Shown piece after piece: positions 24,749-33,389 of a stretch of 64,000 nt of DNA. Position 1 is the stretch's first letter. Each line of letters opens with the position of its first letter. The DNA comes from Adhaeribacter aerolatus. GTDB lineage: Bacteria > Bacteroidota > Bacteroidia > Cytophagales > Hymenobacteraceae. The position numbers and the translations under genes were made by a program. The stretch lies in contig NZ_BJYS01000005.1 of the NCBI RefSeq assembly GCF_007991635.1, positions 124,001 to 188,000 on the forward strand. Reading direction: 5' to 3'. The notes beneath the pieces were generated by a model. That model was not told the DNA's origin. It saw nothing but the letters and a program-made list of their open reading frames with translations, and searched no databases.

Positions 24749-25384
24749 TTAAAGCCCTATTTCACCGGTAATTACCTTACTTATCACCTGCGATTTACTG
24801 TGCACGTTTAATTTCTTGTAAATATTGCGTAAATGATACCGCACCGTATCTAAGGCTACATCCAGGTTAAAAGCGATCAGTTTATAACTCATTCCTTCTA
24901 CCAGGCACTGTACAATTTCCTTTTCACGTTCTGTCAGCACATCTTCCAGGTCTTCCTGCGACCGGAAATAATCCAACATCTTCCGCACCATTACCGGCAT
25001 AATGTAAGCCCCTCCCTGGCAAATACCCAGAATAGCTTCCTTTAATTCTTCCGGAGAAGTATGCCGGGGCAAATACCCAACTACGCCGGCCCGCAACAAG
25101 GTGATAACTTTCTTTGTTTCAACGCTATCGGCCAAAACCAATATCTCCGTTGCCGGCTGGGTTTCTTTAATCTTTCTTAACTGTGCCGGCGAAAGCTTAC
25201 TTAAATTCTTGTCACTCACGCTAATAATTATTACCTGCACGGTACTGTTATTAGCTATCAGATTTAATACTTCTGTTACCGAAGCGCCCACGCAAGCGCA
25301 TTTTAATTCTCGCTGCGCATCAATAAAATTTTTATAGGCCAGTTTATGCTGGTCATCTTCATCAATAATAGCAACCTTAACCAT
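24749..25384 (-). CDS. LuxR/NarL-type regulator with a degenerate receiver domain
   Basis: 211 residues. The N-terminal ~125 residues fold as a receiver domain, with an intact acidic cluster (IIDEDD, residues 6-11). The phosphoacceptor position is Ser55 (VIIISVS) instead of Asp, the switch Thr is Ala85, and the conserved Lys is Arg107 (GYLPRHT). Phosphorylation control is therefore unlikely. The C-terminal LuxR helix-turn-helix is complete: LTEREKEIVQCLVEGMSYKL followed by DTVRYHLRNIYKKLNVHSKS. It probably binds DNA constitutively or responds to a ligand or protein partner. It is an orphan with no kinase gene nearby. Two small ORFs lie downstream on the same strand. Confidence 0.9.
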   Translation of the reverse strand: MVKVAIIDEDDQHKLAYKNFIDAQRELKCACVGASVTEVLNLIANNSTVQVIIISVSDKNLSKLSPAQLRKIKETQPATEILVLADSVETKKVITLLRAGVVGYLPRHTSPEELKEAILGICQGGAYIMPVMVRKMLDYFRSQEDLEDVLTEREKEIVQCLVEGMSYKLIAFNLDVALDTVRYHLRNIYKKLNVHSKSQVISKVITGEIGL

Positions 25385-25557
25385 TCGTCAACTGCTTATG
25401 TATCTATCCGGAAACCGATTGGTTGCTCTCAGCCAACTCTTCTTTTCTTATTTTGATATAATTTATTATAATTATTATAAAAACAAGGCTATCCCTGCTT
25501 CTGTTTCGGCCGGGATATAATATTTAGTTCAAATTTACTTTTAAAAAAAATATTAGA

Positions 25558-25579
25558 AAATACCCAATTTTGGGTATTT
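25558..25579 (-). terminator. Terminator of the TEX264/GyrI-like gene
   Basis: AAATACCCAA and TTGGGTATTT form a 10-base-pair perfect inverted repeat with a minimal loop. On the minus strand it is followed by a T-rich tract (25539-25557). It lies 43 bases past the stop at 25623. Its symmetry would also allow an operator role. Confidence 0.6.
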
Positions 25580-25622
25580 AATAGGAAGATAATACTTAAT
25601 AATATGTTTTAAGGAAGTACTT

Positions 25623-26141
25623 CTAGGGGATAATTTCGGCCTGAACAATGGCCGTACGATCGGTGGGAAATATTTCGAGGTAAGTTTGTTTTGTTTTTAG
25701 CTTCTCCATTTTCAGATAATCAAAAAGGGCTGGATAGAGTTTCTTCGGCGATAGCATATAATGGGCATTAACCGAAGCCTGTACTACTTTGCCTCCAGCC
25801 ACTTTCTGCAACTTATACCCGGCCGGTAATTGGGCAGTACTATCTTCTATCATAATGCCAATGAATGCTTTCAGGCTGTCGGATTGCTTTTCGGGGTTGT
25901 TGTAGTAAATATTAGCCAATACTCCCGGCACTTCTTTTTTCTCTAAAACTTCGGCTGCTTGCCGGAAAAGCTGGCCCAGTTGTTCTCCTTCTACGGGGCC
26001 GGCATAATAATTACCCGCCAGGTACCGGGTTTTAACATTAGTAACTTTTATTTCGGGTGTGCTAAAACCACCTAAGTAAGCATAAACAGAAAAACCGAAA
26101 CCCAGCACTATTAATGCTATTAATAAAAATTTTTTATTCAC
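25623..26141 (-). CDS. Membrane-anchored GyrI-like (TEX264-like) small-molecule-binding protein
   Basis: 172 residues. An N-terminal membrane helix (about 5-24, FLLIALIVLGFGFSVYAYLG) is followed by one GyrI-like/SOUL-type domain. Visible blocks are 'YLAGNYYAGPVEGEQLGQLF', 'VPGVLANIYYNNPEKQSDSL', 'FIGIMIED', 'YKLQKVAGGKVVQASVNAHY' and a final 'TYLEIFPTD'. Similar domain plus membrane anchor occurs in human TEX264 and many Bacteroidota proteins. GyrI-like domains bind small hydrophobic ligands or act as hydrolases. It has no DNA-binding part. The 65-base gap to the ABC exporter gene suggests co-transcription. Confidence 0.75.
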   Translation of the reverse strand: MNKKFLLIALIVLGFGFSVYAYLGGFSTPEIKVTNVKTRYLAGNYYAGPVEGEQLGQLFRQAAEVLEKKEVPGVLANIYYNNPEKQSDSLKAFIGIMIEDSTAQLPAGYKLQKVAGGKVVQASVNAHYMLSPKKLYPALFDYLKMEKLKTKQTYLEIFPTDRTAIVQAEIIP

Positions 26142-26206
26142 GTTTTAAAATATTGGTTGTAAGCTTTTAATTAATTTCAAGTTAAGGCCCGCCTAATCTT
26201 ACGGTA

Positions 26207-27976
26207 TTAACTCAGCACATCTTTGTATTGCATTTGGTATAATTGCGCATAATAACCCTGCTGCTGTAGCAATTCTTCGTGGTTACCAACTTCTTTTATC
26301 TCGCCTTTGTCCAGCACAATAATTTTGTCGGCCTTTTGGATGGTTGATAACCGGTGCGCAATAACGATAGAAGTGCGGCCCTGCATTAATTGGTCGATGG
26401 CGTAGCGAATCAGTTCTTCCGTTTCAGAATCGACAGATGAAGTAGCTTCGTCGAGAATAATAATACGAGGATTGTACACCATGGCCCGGACAAACGAAAT
26501 TAATTGCCGCTGCCCCACCGATAAAGTAGCGCCCCGTTCCATTACTTTGTAATCCAAACCTTCGGGCAGGCGTTCTATAAATTTACGGGCACCTACCATT
26601 TCGGCGGCTTCCCAAATCTGCTCGCGCGTAATATGGGGGTTACCCAAACTAATATTATCGGCAATAGAACCCGAAAACAAAAATACATCTTGCAACACTA
26701 CGCCAATGTGGCGCCGCAGTACATCCAGATCGTACTCTTTCAGATCTACGCCATCAACGTTAATTGTGCCTTTGTTAATTTCGTAAAACCGGCTTAATAA
26801 ATTAATGATAGAGGTTTTGCCCGCACCCGTGGCGCCCACAAAAGCTACGGTTTGCCCGGCATTTACCTCAAAAGAAATATCGCGCAGCACGTACTCCTCG
26901 TTGTTATAGGCAAACCAGACATTTTTAAACGATACATCGCCCCGGATAGTAGCCGGTGCATAGGTGCCCGTATCGGAAATTAATTCTTTAGAATCGAGCA
27001 GGCGCACAATGCGTTCGGTACTTACCACGCCTAGTTGCAGCGTGTTAAACCGGTCGGCAATTTGCCGGATGGGCCGGAAAAACATGGCGATGTACATAAT
27101 AAAGGCAATGAGCGTACCCAGCGTTACCTCTTCGTTAATAACACCCCGCGCACCGTACCAAACCAGCAAGCCGGTACCGGTGGCGCCAATTACTTCGGCC
27201 ACCGGAAAATATATAGAATAATACATTACCGACCGGATCTGGGCGCGTGTATGTTCCTGGTTAATTTTCTGGAATTTCTTTTCTTCGCGGGCTTCGTTGT
27301 TAAATATTTGCACAATGTTCATACCGGTAATATGTTCCTGCACAAACGCATTTAAATTGGCTACCGCCGTGCGCACTTCCTGAAAAGAAACTTTTACTTT
27401 TTCTTTGAAAATATAGGTACTGATAAACAAAAAAGGGAAAGTAGCCAGACTTACCAGGGTCAGTTTCCAATCGATATAAAGCATGTAGCCCAGAATAAAT
27501 ACGAGCTGTAAAATATCGCCCGACATTGCGGCCAAACCTTCGGAAAAAACATCCGATAACTGCTCTACATCCGATACGTTACGGGTAACCAGCGTGCCAA
27601 TAGGTGTGCGATCGTAGAATTTAAGCCGGAGTTTTAAGATGTGCCGGTACAGCAGCACCCGGATATCGCGCACAATATGCTGACCCAGCCAGCCGGCAAA
27701 ATAGGTATGTAAATATTCAACTCCCGTATGTACCACCAGCAACATGCCCAACCCGATAAACATCTTAGTCAGGCCTTCTAAATCGCCTACCATAATGTGG
27801 TTATCTACGGTGTACTGCACCAGAAAGGGACGCAGCGCCGCCAGAATAGCCGATGCAACGGTAAGAAATATAATAAAATAGAATACGCGCTTATAAGGTT
27901 TAACAAAAGCATACAGGCGCTTCAGGGTTGTTAAATCGAAGGCGCTGCCTGCCTGTTTACCTGTTTTCTGTTCCAA
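26207..27976 (-). CDS. ABC exporter, fused permease and ATPase (MsbA/MdlB type)
   Basis: 589 residues. Six transmembrane helices cover about 35-325. The ATPase domain carries Walker A GATGAGKTS, Q-loop HIGVVLQDVFLF, signature LSVGQRQL, Walker B IIILDEATSSVD with the catalytic Glu present, and switch IVIAHR. The signature LSVGQ is slightly unusual (LSGGQ consensus). It is catalytically complete, unlike the exporter at 18897-20681, which has Asp in the catalytic position. The substrate is unknown; lipid or multidrug export is typical for the family. Part of a minus-strand run with the GyrI-like protein downstream and truA upstream. Confidence 0.94.
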   Translation of the reverse strand: MEQKTGKQAGSAFDLTTLKRLYAFVKPYKRVFYFIIFLTVASAILAALRPFLVQYTVDNHIMVGDLEGLTKMFIGLGMLLVVHTGVEYLHTYFAGWLGQHIVRDIRVLLYRHILKLRLKFYDRTPIGTLVTRNVSDVEQLSDVFSEGLAAMSGDILQLVFILGYMLYIDWKLTLVSLATFPFLFISTYIFKEKVKVSFQEVRTAVANLNAFVQEHITGMNIVQIFNNEAREEKKFQKINQEHTRAQIRSVMYYSIYFPVAEVIGATGTGLLVWYGARGVINEEVTLGTLIAFIMYIAMFFRPIRQIADRFNTLQLGVVSTERIVRLLDSKELISDTGTYAPATIRGDVSFKNVWFAYNNEEYVLRDISFEVNAGQTVAFVGATGAGKTSIINLLSRFYEINKGTINVDGVDLKEYDLDVLRRHIGVVLQDVFLFSGSIADNISLGNPHITREQIWEAAEMVGARKFIERLPEGLDYKVMERGATLSVGQRQLISFVRAMVYNPRIIILDEATSSVDSETEELIRYAIDQLMQGRTSIVIAHRLSTIQKADKIIVLDKGEIKEVGNHEELLQQQGYYAQLYQMQYKDVLS

Positions 27977-28091
27977 TAGTAATTTCCTTTTTTTAACCGG
28001 CCGGAAGGCTACCGGCTAAACGTTGCTGCTGAATAATTATAACGGCAAAAATACTACTTTTATTCGTAGCCCACAGCCTAAGGTGTAACTG

Positions 28092-28883
28092 CTAAAGCAA
28101 GGCAGAGGTTTTATCTTGCATAAATTTTTCTTTTTGTTCCGAAAAAAAGTCTTTCGGGTAGGTAACCTGGGTTAAAAATAAGCCGGCTGCCGGTGCGGCA
28201 CCGCTGGCCCGGCGCCGGTCTTGGGCGGTTAATATATTTATAAAATCTGTCGGTGATATTTTCCCGGTGCCTACATCTAATAAAGTACCTACTATCAGGC
28301 GCACCATCCCCCGCAAAAACCGGTTGGCCCGGATGGTAAAGCGTAAGCCATTCTCCGTTTCTTCCCAGTAGGCAGCATGCATCTGGCAGCGGTAATGCAA
28401 CGTATCGCCTTTAACTTTCGAGAAAGTAGTAAAATCCTCAAAATTTAATAATTGAGCAGCCGCTTCGTTTAGCAGCTTTATATTAACTGGGCGGTTGAGG
28501 TAATGAGCGTATCGTTGCAGAAACGGATTTTTAAGCTGGGTAATACGATACTCGTAGGTGCGGGCTACCGCATCAAAACGGGCATGCGCTTCCGGGCCCA
28601 CCGGGTAAAGTTTTATAGCGCTAATATCGGCGGGTAATAAGCGGTTGAGCCGGTAATACAAGCTATCCACCTCGGGTAAAGCCTGGGCCAGTTCGAAATG
28701 TACAAATTGCTGAGCCGCGTGTACGCCGGTATCCGTCCGGCCGCTGCCTACCGTTTCGATGGTTTGCTGCAAAATAGTAGCAAGGCATTTATCTAATATT
28801 TCCTGCACCGTTCGGGCATTGGGCTGGGTTTGCCAGCCATGGTAATCGGTGCCGTCGTAGGCCAACTCTAAAAAATATCGCAT
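28092..28883 (-). CDS. truA: tRNA pseudouridine(38-40) synthase TruA
   Basis: 263 residues, normal length. The catalytic motif GSGRTDTGVHA has the nucleophile Asp51. Other family blocks are LAYDGTDYHGWQTQP at the start, LPADISAIK, FDAVARTYEYRI and the C-terminal FTIRANRFLRGMVRLIVGTL. It converts uridines 38-40 of the tRNA anticodon arm to pseudouridine. It is separated by 115 bases from the exporter gene and by 139 from the thiolase gene. Confidence 0.97.
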   Translation of the reverse strand: MRYFLELAYDGTDYHGWQTQPNARTVQEILDKCLATILQQTIETVGSGRTDTGVHAAQQFVHFELAQALPEVDSLYYRLNRLLPADISAIKLYPVGPEAHARFDAVARTYEYRITQLKNPFLQRYAHYLNRPVNIKLLNEAAAQLLNFEDFTTFSKVKGDTLHYRCQMHAAYWEETENGLRFTIRANRFLRGMVRLIVGTLLDVGTGKISPTDFINILTAQDRRRASGAAPAAGLFLTQVTYPKDFFSEQKEKFMQDKTSALL

Positions 28884-29022
28884 TTATTTAAGGTGCTGTT
28901 TTTTTAATGTGCAGATTATTTAATGTGCTTATGTGCTAATTAGGCTTAAAGCAGGAAGCAATTATTTAGGCAAACAAAGAGTAGCGCTTGTAGCTTATAA
29001 CTTAATATTTACAACTCTAAAC

Positions 29023-30225
29023 CTAACACTTCTCGTAAATAACGGCTGCACCTTGTCCTACCCCTACGCACATAGTAGCCAGTCCGTAGCGAACATTTGG
29101 GCGTCTTTGCATTTCGTGGATGAGCGTAGCCGAAATACGGGTGCCACTAGCGCCCAACGGATGACCAAGAGCAATAGCCCCGCCATTTACATTTACTTTC
29201 TCCGGGGCCAGGTTCAGGTCGTGCATACACGCTAGCGCCTGCGCCGCAAACGCCTCGTTCAATTCAATTAAATCTAAATTATTAACGGTTAAGCCGGCTT
29301 GCTTTAAAGCTTTCCGGGTAGCCGGTACCGGGCCTATACCCATAATATCCGGCGAAACCCCGGCCACTGCCGAAGAGACAATCCGGGCCAGCGGCTTTAA
29401 ATTATAGCGGGTCAGCATATTTTCGCTCACCACCAAACAAGCTGCCGCGCCATCGTTTATGCCCGACGAATTACCGGCCGTAACCGTTCCCCCTTCGGGC
29501 AGAAAAGCCGGTTTAAGGGCAGCTAACTTTTCGGAACTGGTTAAACGGGGATGTTCATCAACAGAAAACACAATAGGTTCGCCGTCTTTCTGGGGTATTG
29601 TTACGGGTACCAGTTCTGAATTAAAAGCACCTTGCTTTGCAGCCTGCTGGTATTTTTGTTGCGAATTACAAGCAAATTCATCCTGTTGTTCGCGGGTAAT
29701 CTGCCATTGGCGGGCTACATTCTCGGCGGTTTCACCCATTGAATAAGGGTGGTGCAGTTGCGCTAATTTCTTATTGATAAAGCGCCAGCCCATGGTCGTA
29801 TCAAAAACCTGCGGGTCGCGGGAGAAAGAGGCTTCGGCTTTGGCCATTACAAAAGGCGCGCGGGTCATGCTTTCTACGCCACCGGCAATAAATACCTCCC
29901 CATCGCCGCTCCGGATAGCCCGACTGGCATCTATAATGGCTTGCAAGCCGGAAGCGCACAACCGGTTTACAGTTACGCCCGGCACTTCTACCGGTAAACC
30001 AGCCAGCAAAGACGCCATGCGGGCAACATTGCGGTTATCTTCGCCGGCCTGGTTGGCCGCACCTAATATTACATCGTCTATTAGTTCAGGTTCAACAGCG
30101 GGATTACGGGCCAGCAATTCCTTTATCACATGCGCCGCCAGGTCGTCAGGACGTACCGTACTCAGGGCTCCGCCTAACTTTCCGATAGGTGTCCGCACTA
30201 AATCCACAATATATGCTGCCTGCAT
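29023..30225 (-). CDS. Thiolase (3-oxoadipyl-CoA / acetyl-CoA acyltransferase type)
   Basis: 400 residues. The nucleophile is Cys90 in TVNRLCASGLQAI. Other motifs are EVFIAGGVESMTRAPFVM, the NEAFA motif in LIELNEAFAAQAL, the His in GGAIALGHPLGASG and the acid-base Cys in LATMCVGVGQGAA. All catalytic residues are present. The early sequence 'VDLVRTPIGKLGGALS' and RPDDLAAHVI resembles PcaF/PaaJ-type 3-oxoadipyl-CoA thiolases, but acetoacetyl-CoA or fatty-acid thiolase activity is equally possible. No pca or paa partners are in this window; an acyl-CoA dehydrogenase is encoded at 60139-61278. Cytoplasmic. Confidence 0.93.
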   Translation of the reverse strand: MQAAYIVDLVRTPIGKLGGALSTVRPDDLAAHVIKELLARNPAVEPELIDDVILGAANQAGEDNRNVARMASLLAGLPVEVPGVTVNRLCASGLQAIIDASRAIRSGDGEVFIAGGVESMTRAPFVMAKAEASFSRDPQVFDTTMGWRFINKKLAQLHHPYSMGETAENVARQWQITREQQDEFACNSQQKYQQAAKQGAFNSELVPVTIPQKDGEPIVFSVDEHPRLTSSEKLAALKPAFLPEGGTVTAGNSSGINDGAAACLVVSENMLTRYNLKPLARIVSSAVAGVSPDIMGIGPVPATRKALKQAGLTVNNLDLIELNEAFAAQALACMHDLNLAPEKVNVNGGAIALGHPLGASGTRISATLIHEMQRRPNVRYGLATMCVGVGQGAAVIYEKC

Positions 30226-30250
30226 GGTTTTACTTTCGGATAGGTTTACC

Positions 30251-30258
30251 TAATTTTG
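30251..30258 (+). promoter_or_regulatory. Minus-7 box of the DUF4293 gene
   Basis: TAATTTTG fits TAnnTTTG. No clear TTG lies at the proper distance upstream. Transcription would begin near 30265, 24 bases before the ATG at 30289. The alternative TTG start at 30256 lies within this box and is thus excluded. Confidence 0.4.
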
Positions 30259-30288
30259 CAATTCATTTGCAAGTTAATTAACGATAAT

Positions 30289-30786
30289 ATGATCCAAAGA
30301 ATTCAAAGCGTATTTCTACTAATATTGGTTATTGCCATGATAAGCCTGCTGTTTTTGCCTTTATGGGCGAAGACTAATCCGGATAACAACCAGGAAGTTG
30401 TTTTAACGGCTTTCTCTTTAAGTTCTCAGGCGGCTACTCCCACCGATGCCGTAAGCACCATGGGCGCTATTAATGAAAACACCATGGTTATAGGCGGTTT
30501 AGCAATTATTATTGCGTTGGTAGCGCTGTACGAAATATTCCAGTACAAAAACCGCTTTACCCAAATTAAATTAGGACTGCTCAATTCCTTATTATTGGCG
30601 GCCCTGCTGGGTACTATTTTTTATTATTCGTCGTACGTAGGCGATGCTTTGGTAAAAACCACTACTCCCGGTGACTACCAGGCTGGCTTCTATCTGCCCA
30701 TTCTGGGGCTAATTGTGAACTCCCTGGCTAATCGGTTTATTAAACGCGATGAGGATTTGGTCCGTTCGGTAGACCGGTTGCGGTAA
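30289..30786 (+). CDS. DUF4293 integral membrane protein
   Basis: 165 residues from the ATG at 30289. A longer frame from a TTG at 30256 would overlap the promoter. Typical start MIQRIQSVFLLILVIAMI. Four transmembrane helices are evident: about 5-23, 64-84, 97-118 and 127-147, with a periplasmic loop after the first. DUF4293 is restricted to Bacteroidota and its function is unknown. It is divergent from the thiolase gene and followed by a strong terminator. Confidence 0.93.
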   Translation: MIQRIQSVFLLILVIAMISLLFLPLWAKTNPDNNQEVVLTAFSLSSQAATPTDAVSTMGAINENTMVIGGLAIIIALVALYEIFQYKNRFTQIKLGLLNSLLLAALLGTIFYYSSYVGDALVKTTTPGDYQAGFYLPILGLIVNSLANRFIKRDEDLVRSVDRLR

Positions 30787-30823
30787 GATTATTATCTTAT
30801 CCCTACCCCAAAAAGAATCTAAA

Positions 30824-30869
30824 ATACAAACAGAAGCCCCGCCTAATAAGATGGGGCTTCTGTTTGTAT
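30824..30869. terminator. Bidirectional terminator between DUF4293 and DUF4476 genes
   Basis: A perfect 17-base-pair stem: ATACAAACAGAAGCCCC (30824-30840) with GGGGCTTCTGTTTGTAT (30853-30869), 12-base loop. It lies between convergent genes ending at 30786 (+) and 30898 (-). Confidence 0.85.
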
Positions 30870-30897
30870 GCCTATATCAATCTCAATTTTTACAATA

Positions 30898-31632
30898 TTA
30901 CCTGGCTAACTCGTTCATGTATCTCTCTAATTCCCGCGCGCTGGATTCAAAGGTAAATGCATCGTATACCACGTAAAAATTGCGGCGGTCGCACACGTTG
31001 TTGTAGGCGAACTTAGCTAAATCACTTTTCCGGTTATCAAAGCTAAACTGCTTCATTACCCGCTTTAAGTCCTCGGCGTAAATAGTGCTCTGGCCGATTA
31101 CCTGCTTGGCCAACGACAGCTTATCATCATCGAAAGGGCGGCTAGCCAATGTATTAAAGAAACGCTCAAATTCTGCGCCGGCCAGTAAATCAGGGCAGGC
31201 ATTATCGCGGTCGCGGTCGTTATCCCGGTCGGGGTAATCCGGACGGGGCCGAGGCGGTTCAGGAACCGGATATGGCGGCGGCACAATGCCCCCGTTAATG
31301 GGGTAACGACGAACCTGATTCAGAACTACCCGCGGCCGGCGACCAACTACCTGCACAACATATTCGGTTTCATAGCCAGGCTCCAGAAAAAGGCGGGCCC
31401 GGTGTACCAATGCGCCATAGCGGTCCGGGAAACGAATTTCCGCATCGTGATAGCCGGCCGGAATATCGTTTAACCGAAAACGGTTGGTAGGACGATGATT
31501 GATTAAGCGACCGTCGATGGCTACCAGAAAGGGCTCTCCGTGTTTGGAGGCAAAAGATACACTGGCACGACTGGCAAAGGCTTGTTGGGTCCAGAGGAGC
31601 ATTCCGAAGAATAAGACCACTAAAGGTTTCAT
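30898..31632 (-). CDS. Exported DUF4476 protein
   Basis: 244 residues. The signal peptide (1-20) ends at QAFA/S. A beta-rich first domain (about 22-110) has SVSFASKHGEPFLVAIDGR and LFLEPGYETEYVVQVVGR. A proline-arginine-aspartate linker (PPRPRPDYPDRDNDRDRD) joins it to a C-terminal helical DUF4476 domain (about 145-244), with FERFFNTLASRPFDDDKLSL, 'FDNRKSDLAKFAYNNVCDRR' and 'VYDAFTFESSARELERYM'. DUF4476 is common in Bacteroidota exported proteins of unknown function. Confidence 0.92.
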   Translation of the reverse strand: MKPLVVLFFGMLLWTQQAFASRASVSFASKHGEPFLVAIDGRLINHRPTNRFRLNDIPAGYHDAEIRFPDRYGALVHRARLFLEPGYETEYVVQVVGRRPRVVLNQVRRYPINGGIVPPPYPVPEPPRPRPDYPDRDNDRDRDNACPDLLAGAEFERFFNTLASRPFDDDKLSLAKQVIGQSTIYAEDLKRVMKQFSFDNRKSDLAKFAYNNVCDRRNFYVVYDAFTFESSARELERYMNELAR

Positions 31633-32058
31633 AGGGGTAAGTGTTAGGTGTAAAGGTTATATCATACTTACCCAAAGCCAATTATTATGCCAGATATTCT
31701 ATATTTATGCTCCTATATTGTTTAGTTCAGACGAACGACAAGTTACAGCGACAAGCAGGTAAAATCGGTGTAAGAAAGAAGAAAAGTATATTCACTGGTG
31801 TGGAAGGCACTTACTTTTTTCATTCCGGAGATTAATCCTTCCGCCCTCCGGGCACCTTCCCTAAACTAGGGAAGGAGTTTCCAAAGAACCAAGGCTAATT
31901 AAACTCGCTAACTGAATAATTATAATAAAATACACATTGCCTGCTGCAGCTCATTATTAAAGATAAGCTGTAGCTACAGGGAGCTCCCCTCCTTGGATAA
32001 GGAGGGGCAGGGGTGTTTTGATTTAAATTGCTTAACAAACCACAATTAAAATAACCCA
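31633..32058. repeat. Intergenic block of palindromic repeats
   Basis: 426 bases without a gene. Three hairpins stand out. CCTTCCCTA/TAGGGAAGG lies at 31855-31875 inside a longer CCTTCCGCCCTCC context. A 12-base perfect palindrome CTGTAGCTACAG is at 31968-31979. CCCCTCCTT/AAGGAGGGG with loop GGAT is at 31986-32007, followed by CAGGGGTG. The G/C-rich CCCCTCCTTGG..AAGGAGGGGCAGGGG form is reminiscent of dispersed intergenic repeats in Bacteroidota genomes, but a genome-wide count is needed. The last hairpin could also help terminate transcription. Confidence 0.6.
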
Positions 32059-33222
32059 TTAATATTCAAACTGGCCGTAGGGGCTTGTAATAGTTAAGCG
32101 GTTTGTTTCGGAAGCTTCTACGCGGCCTACTATTTGGGCATTAATATTAAAGCCGGCAGCAATATTTATTAAATCCTGGGCATACTGTTCCGGCAGGTAT
32201 ATTTCCAGGCGGTGGCCCATGTTGAACACTTTGTACATCTCCTGCCAACTGGTCTGGCTTTCTTCCTGAATAATGCGGAACAAAGGCGGGATGGGGAAAA
32301 GATTATCTTTAATAATATGTACCTGCTCGGTAAAATGCAGTACTTTGGTTTGAGCCCCACCACTGCAATGCACCAAGCCGTGAATATTGGCCCGGTGTTG
32401 CTGCAATATTGCACGGACAACCGGAGCATACGTGCGGGTAGGCGATAATACCAGTTTACCCATGGTAACCCCTACTTCGGGTACTACATCGGTGAGTTTG
32501 TATTGGCCGGAATAAACCAAATCAGCGGGGACGCCGGGGTCAAAACTTTCGGGGTATTGCTGGGCCAGGTATTTGGCAAATACATCGTGGCGGGCCGAGG
32601 TGAGGCCGTTGCTGCCCATGCCGCCATTATACTCGGTTTCGTAAGTAGCCTGTCCATCCGAAGCAAAACCTACAATTACATCGCCGGGTTGAATGGTGTG
32701 GTTCGAAATTACTTCGTCGCGGCGCATCCGGGCGGTAACCGTGCTATCCACAATAATGGTGCGGACCAAATCGCCTACATCAGCCGTTTCACCGCCAGTG
32801 CTGTAAATGCCCATGCCGTTATCCCGTAGCAGTTGCAATATTCCCTCGGTACCGTTAATAATAGCGGCAATTACTTCGCCGGGTACCAAATTTTTATTCC
32901 GGCCAATAGTAGACGAAAGCAAAATATTATCCACCGCGCCTACACACAGCAAATCGTCTACGTTCATGATAATGGCGTCCTGGGCAATCCCTTTCCAGAC
33001 CGATAAATCGCCGGTTTCTTTCCAATACAAGTAAGCCAGCGCCGATTTGGTACCGGCACCGTCGGCGTGCATAATATTGCAGTAATCGGGATCGCCGGCT
33101 AATAAATCGGGAATAATTTTGCAGAATGCCTTCGGGAATAAGCCTTTATCGATATTTTTAATAGCAGCGTGTACGTCTTCTTTCGAGGCCGATACGCCCC
33201 GCCGGAGATAGCGATTTTCCAT
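32059..33222 (-). CDS. purM: Phosphoribosylformylglycinamidine cyclo-ligase (AIR synthetase), long Bacteroidota form
   Basis: 387 residues, longer than the ~345 of E. coli but usual for Bacteroidota. N-terminal MENRYLRRGVSASKEDVHAA, then the ATP/Mg segment MHADGAGTKSALAYLYWKE, QDAIIMNVDDLLCVGA, GTEGILQLLRDNGMGIYSTG with GGETADVGD, and IVGFASDGQATYE. C-terminal GLVHCSGGAQTKVLHF and FNMGHRLEIYLPE. It forms 5-aminoimidazole ribonucleotide from FGAM in purine synthesis, in the cytoplasm. It stands alone here with no other pur genes. Confidence 0.94.
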   Translation of the reverse strand: MENRYLRRGVSASKEDVHAAIKNIDKGLFPKAFCKIIPDLLAGDPDYCNIMHADGAGTKSALAYLYWKETGDLSVWKGIAQDAIIMNVDDLLCVGAVDNILLSSTIGRNKNLVPGEVIAAIINGTEGILQLLRDNGMGIYSTGGETADVGDLVRTIIVDSTVTARMRRDEVISNHTIQPGDVIVGFASDGQATYETEYNGGMGSNGLTSARHDVFAKYLAQQYPESFDPGVPADLVYSGQYKLTDVVPEVGVTMGKLVLSPTRTYAPVVRAILQQHRANIHGLVHCSGGAQTKVLHFTEQVHIIKDNLFPIPPLFRIIQEESQTSWQEMYKVFNMGHRLEIYLPEQYAQDLINIAAGFNINAQIVGRVEASETNRLTITSPYGQFEY

Positions 33223-33225
33223 GAT

Positions 33226-33389
33226 TTCGTTGTTCGTTGTTCGTTATTCGTTGGTCAATTTCGTTAATTTAAAATCTGCAACGCTCACGACAGTGCAAAA
33301 ATAAGAAAGCCGCTTTAATAAGCGGCTTTCCGGCAGGAGTTTCCTCAAAGATAATCTTAAAACATTTTTTCGAATAACGAACAACGAAA
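33226..33389. repeat. Inverted TTCGTTGTTCGTT heptad repeat flanking the ompA-purM spacer
   Basis: The left arm 33226-33254 consists of four 7-base units of the form CGTTGTT/CGTTATT. The right arm 33371-33389 carries the reverse complement (CGAATAACGAACAACGAA). The arms bracket the terminator at 33305-33330. The right arm ends at the ompA stop codon and the left arm begins at the purM start. Confidence 0.65.
33305..33330 (-). terminator. Terminator of the OmpA-family gene
   Basis: GAAAGCCGCT (33305-33314) pairs with AGCGGCTTTC (33321-33330), loop TTAATA. On the minus strand it is followed by TTATTTTTGC. It separates the OmpA gene from purM. Confidence 0.8.

Noticed and set aside
30256-30288. 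TTG start extending the DUF4293 gene by 11 codons
   Set aside because: It would lie in the TAATTTTG promoter box, and the ATG at 30289 gives the typical family start MIQRIQS.
33226-33254. CRISPR array
   Set aside because: The repeat units are only 7 bases with no spacers. This is a simple heptad repeat.
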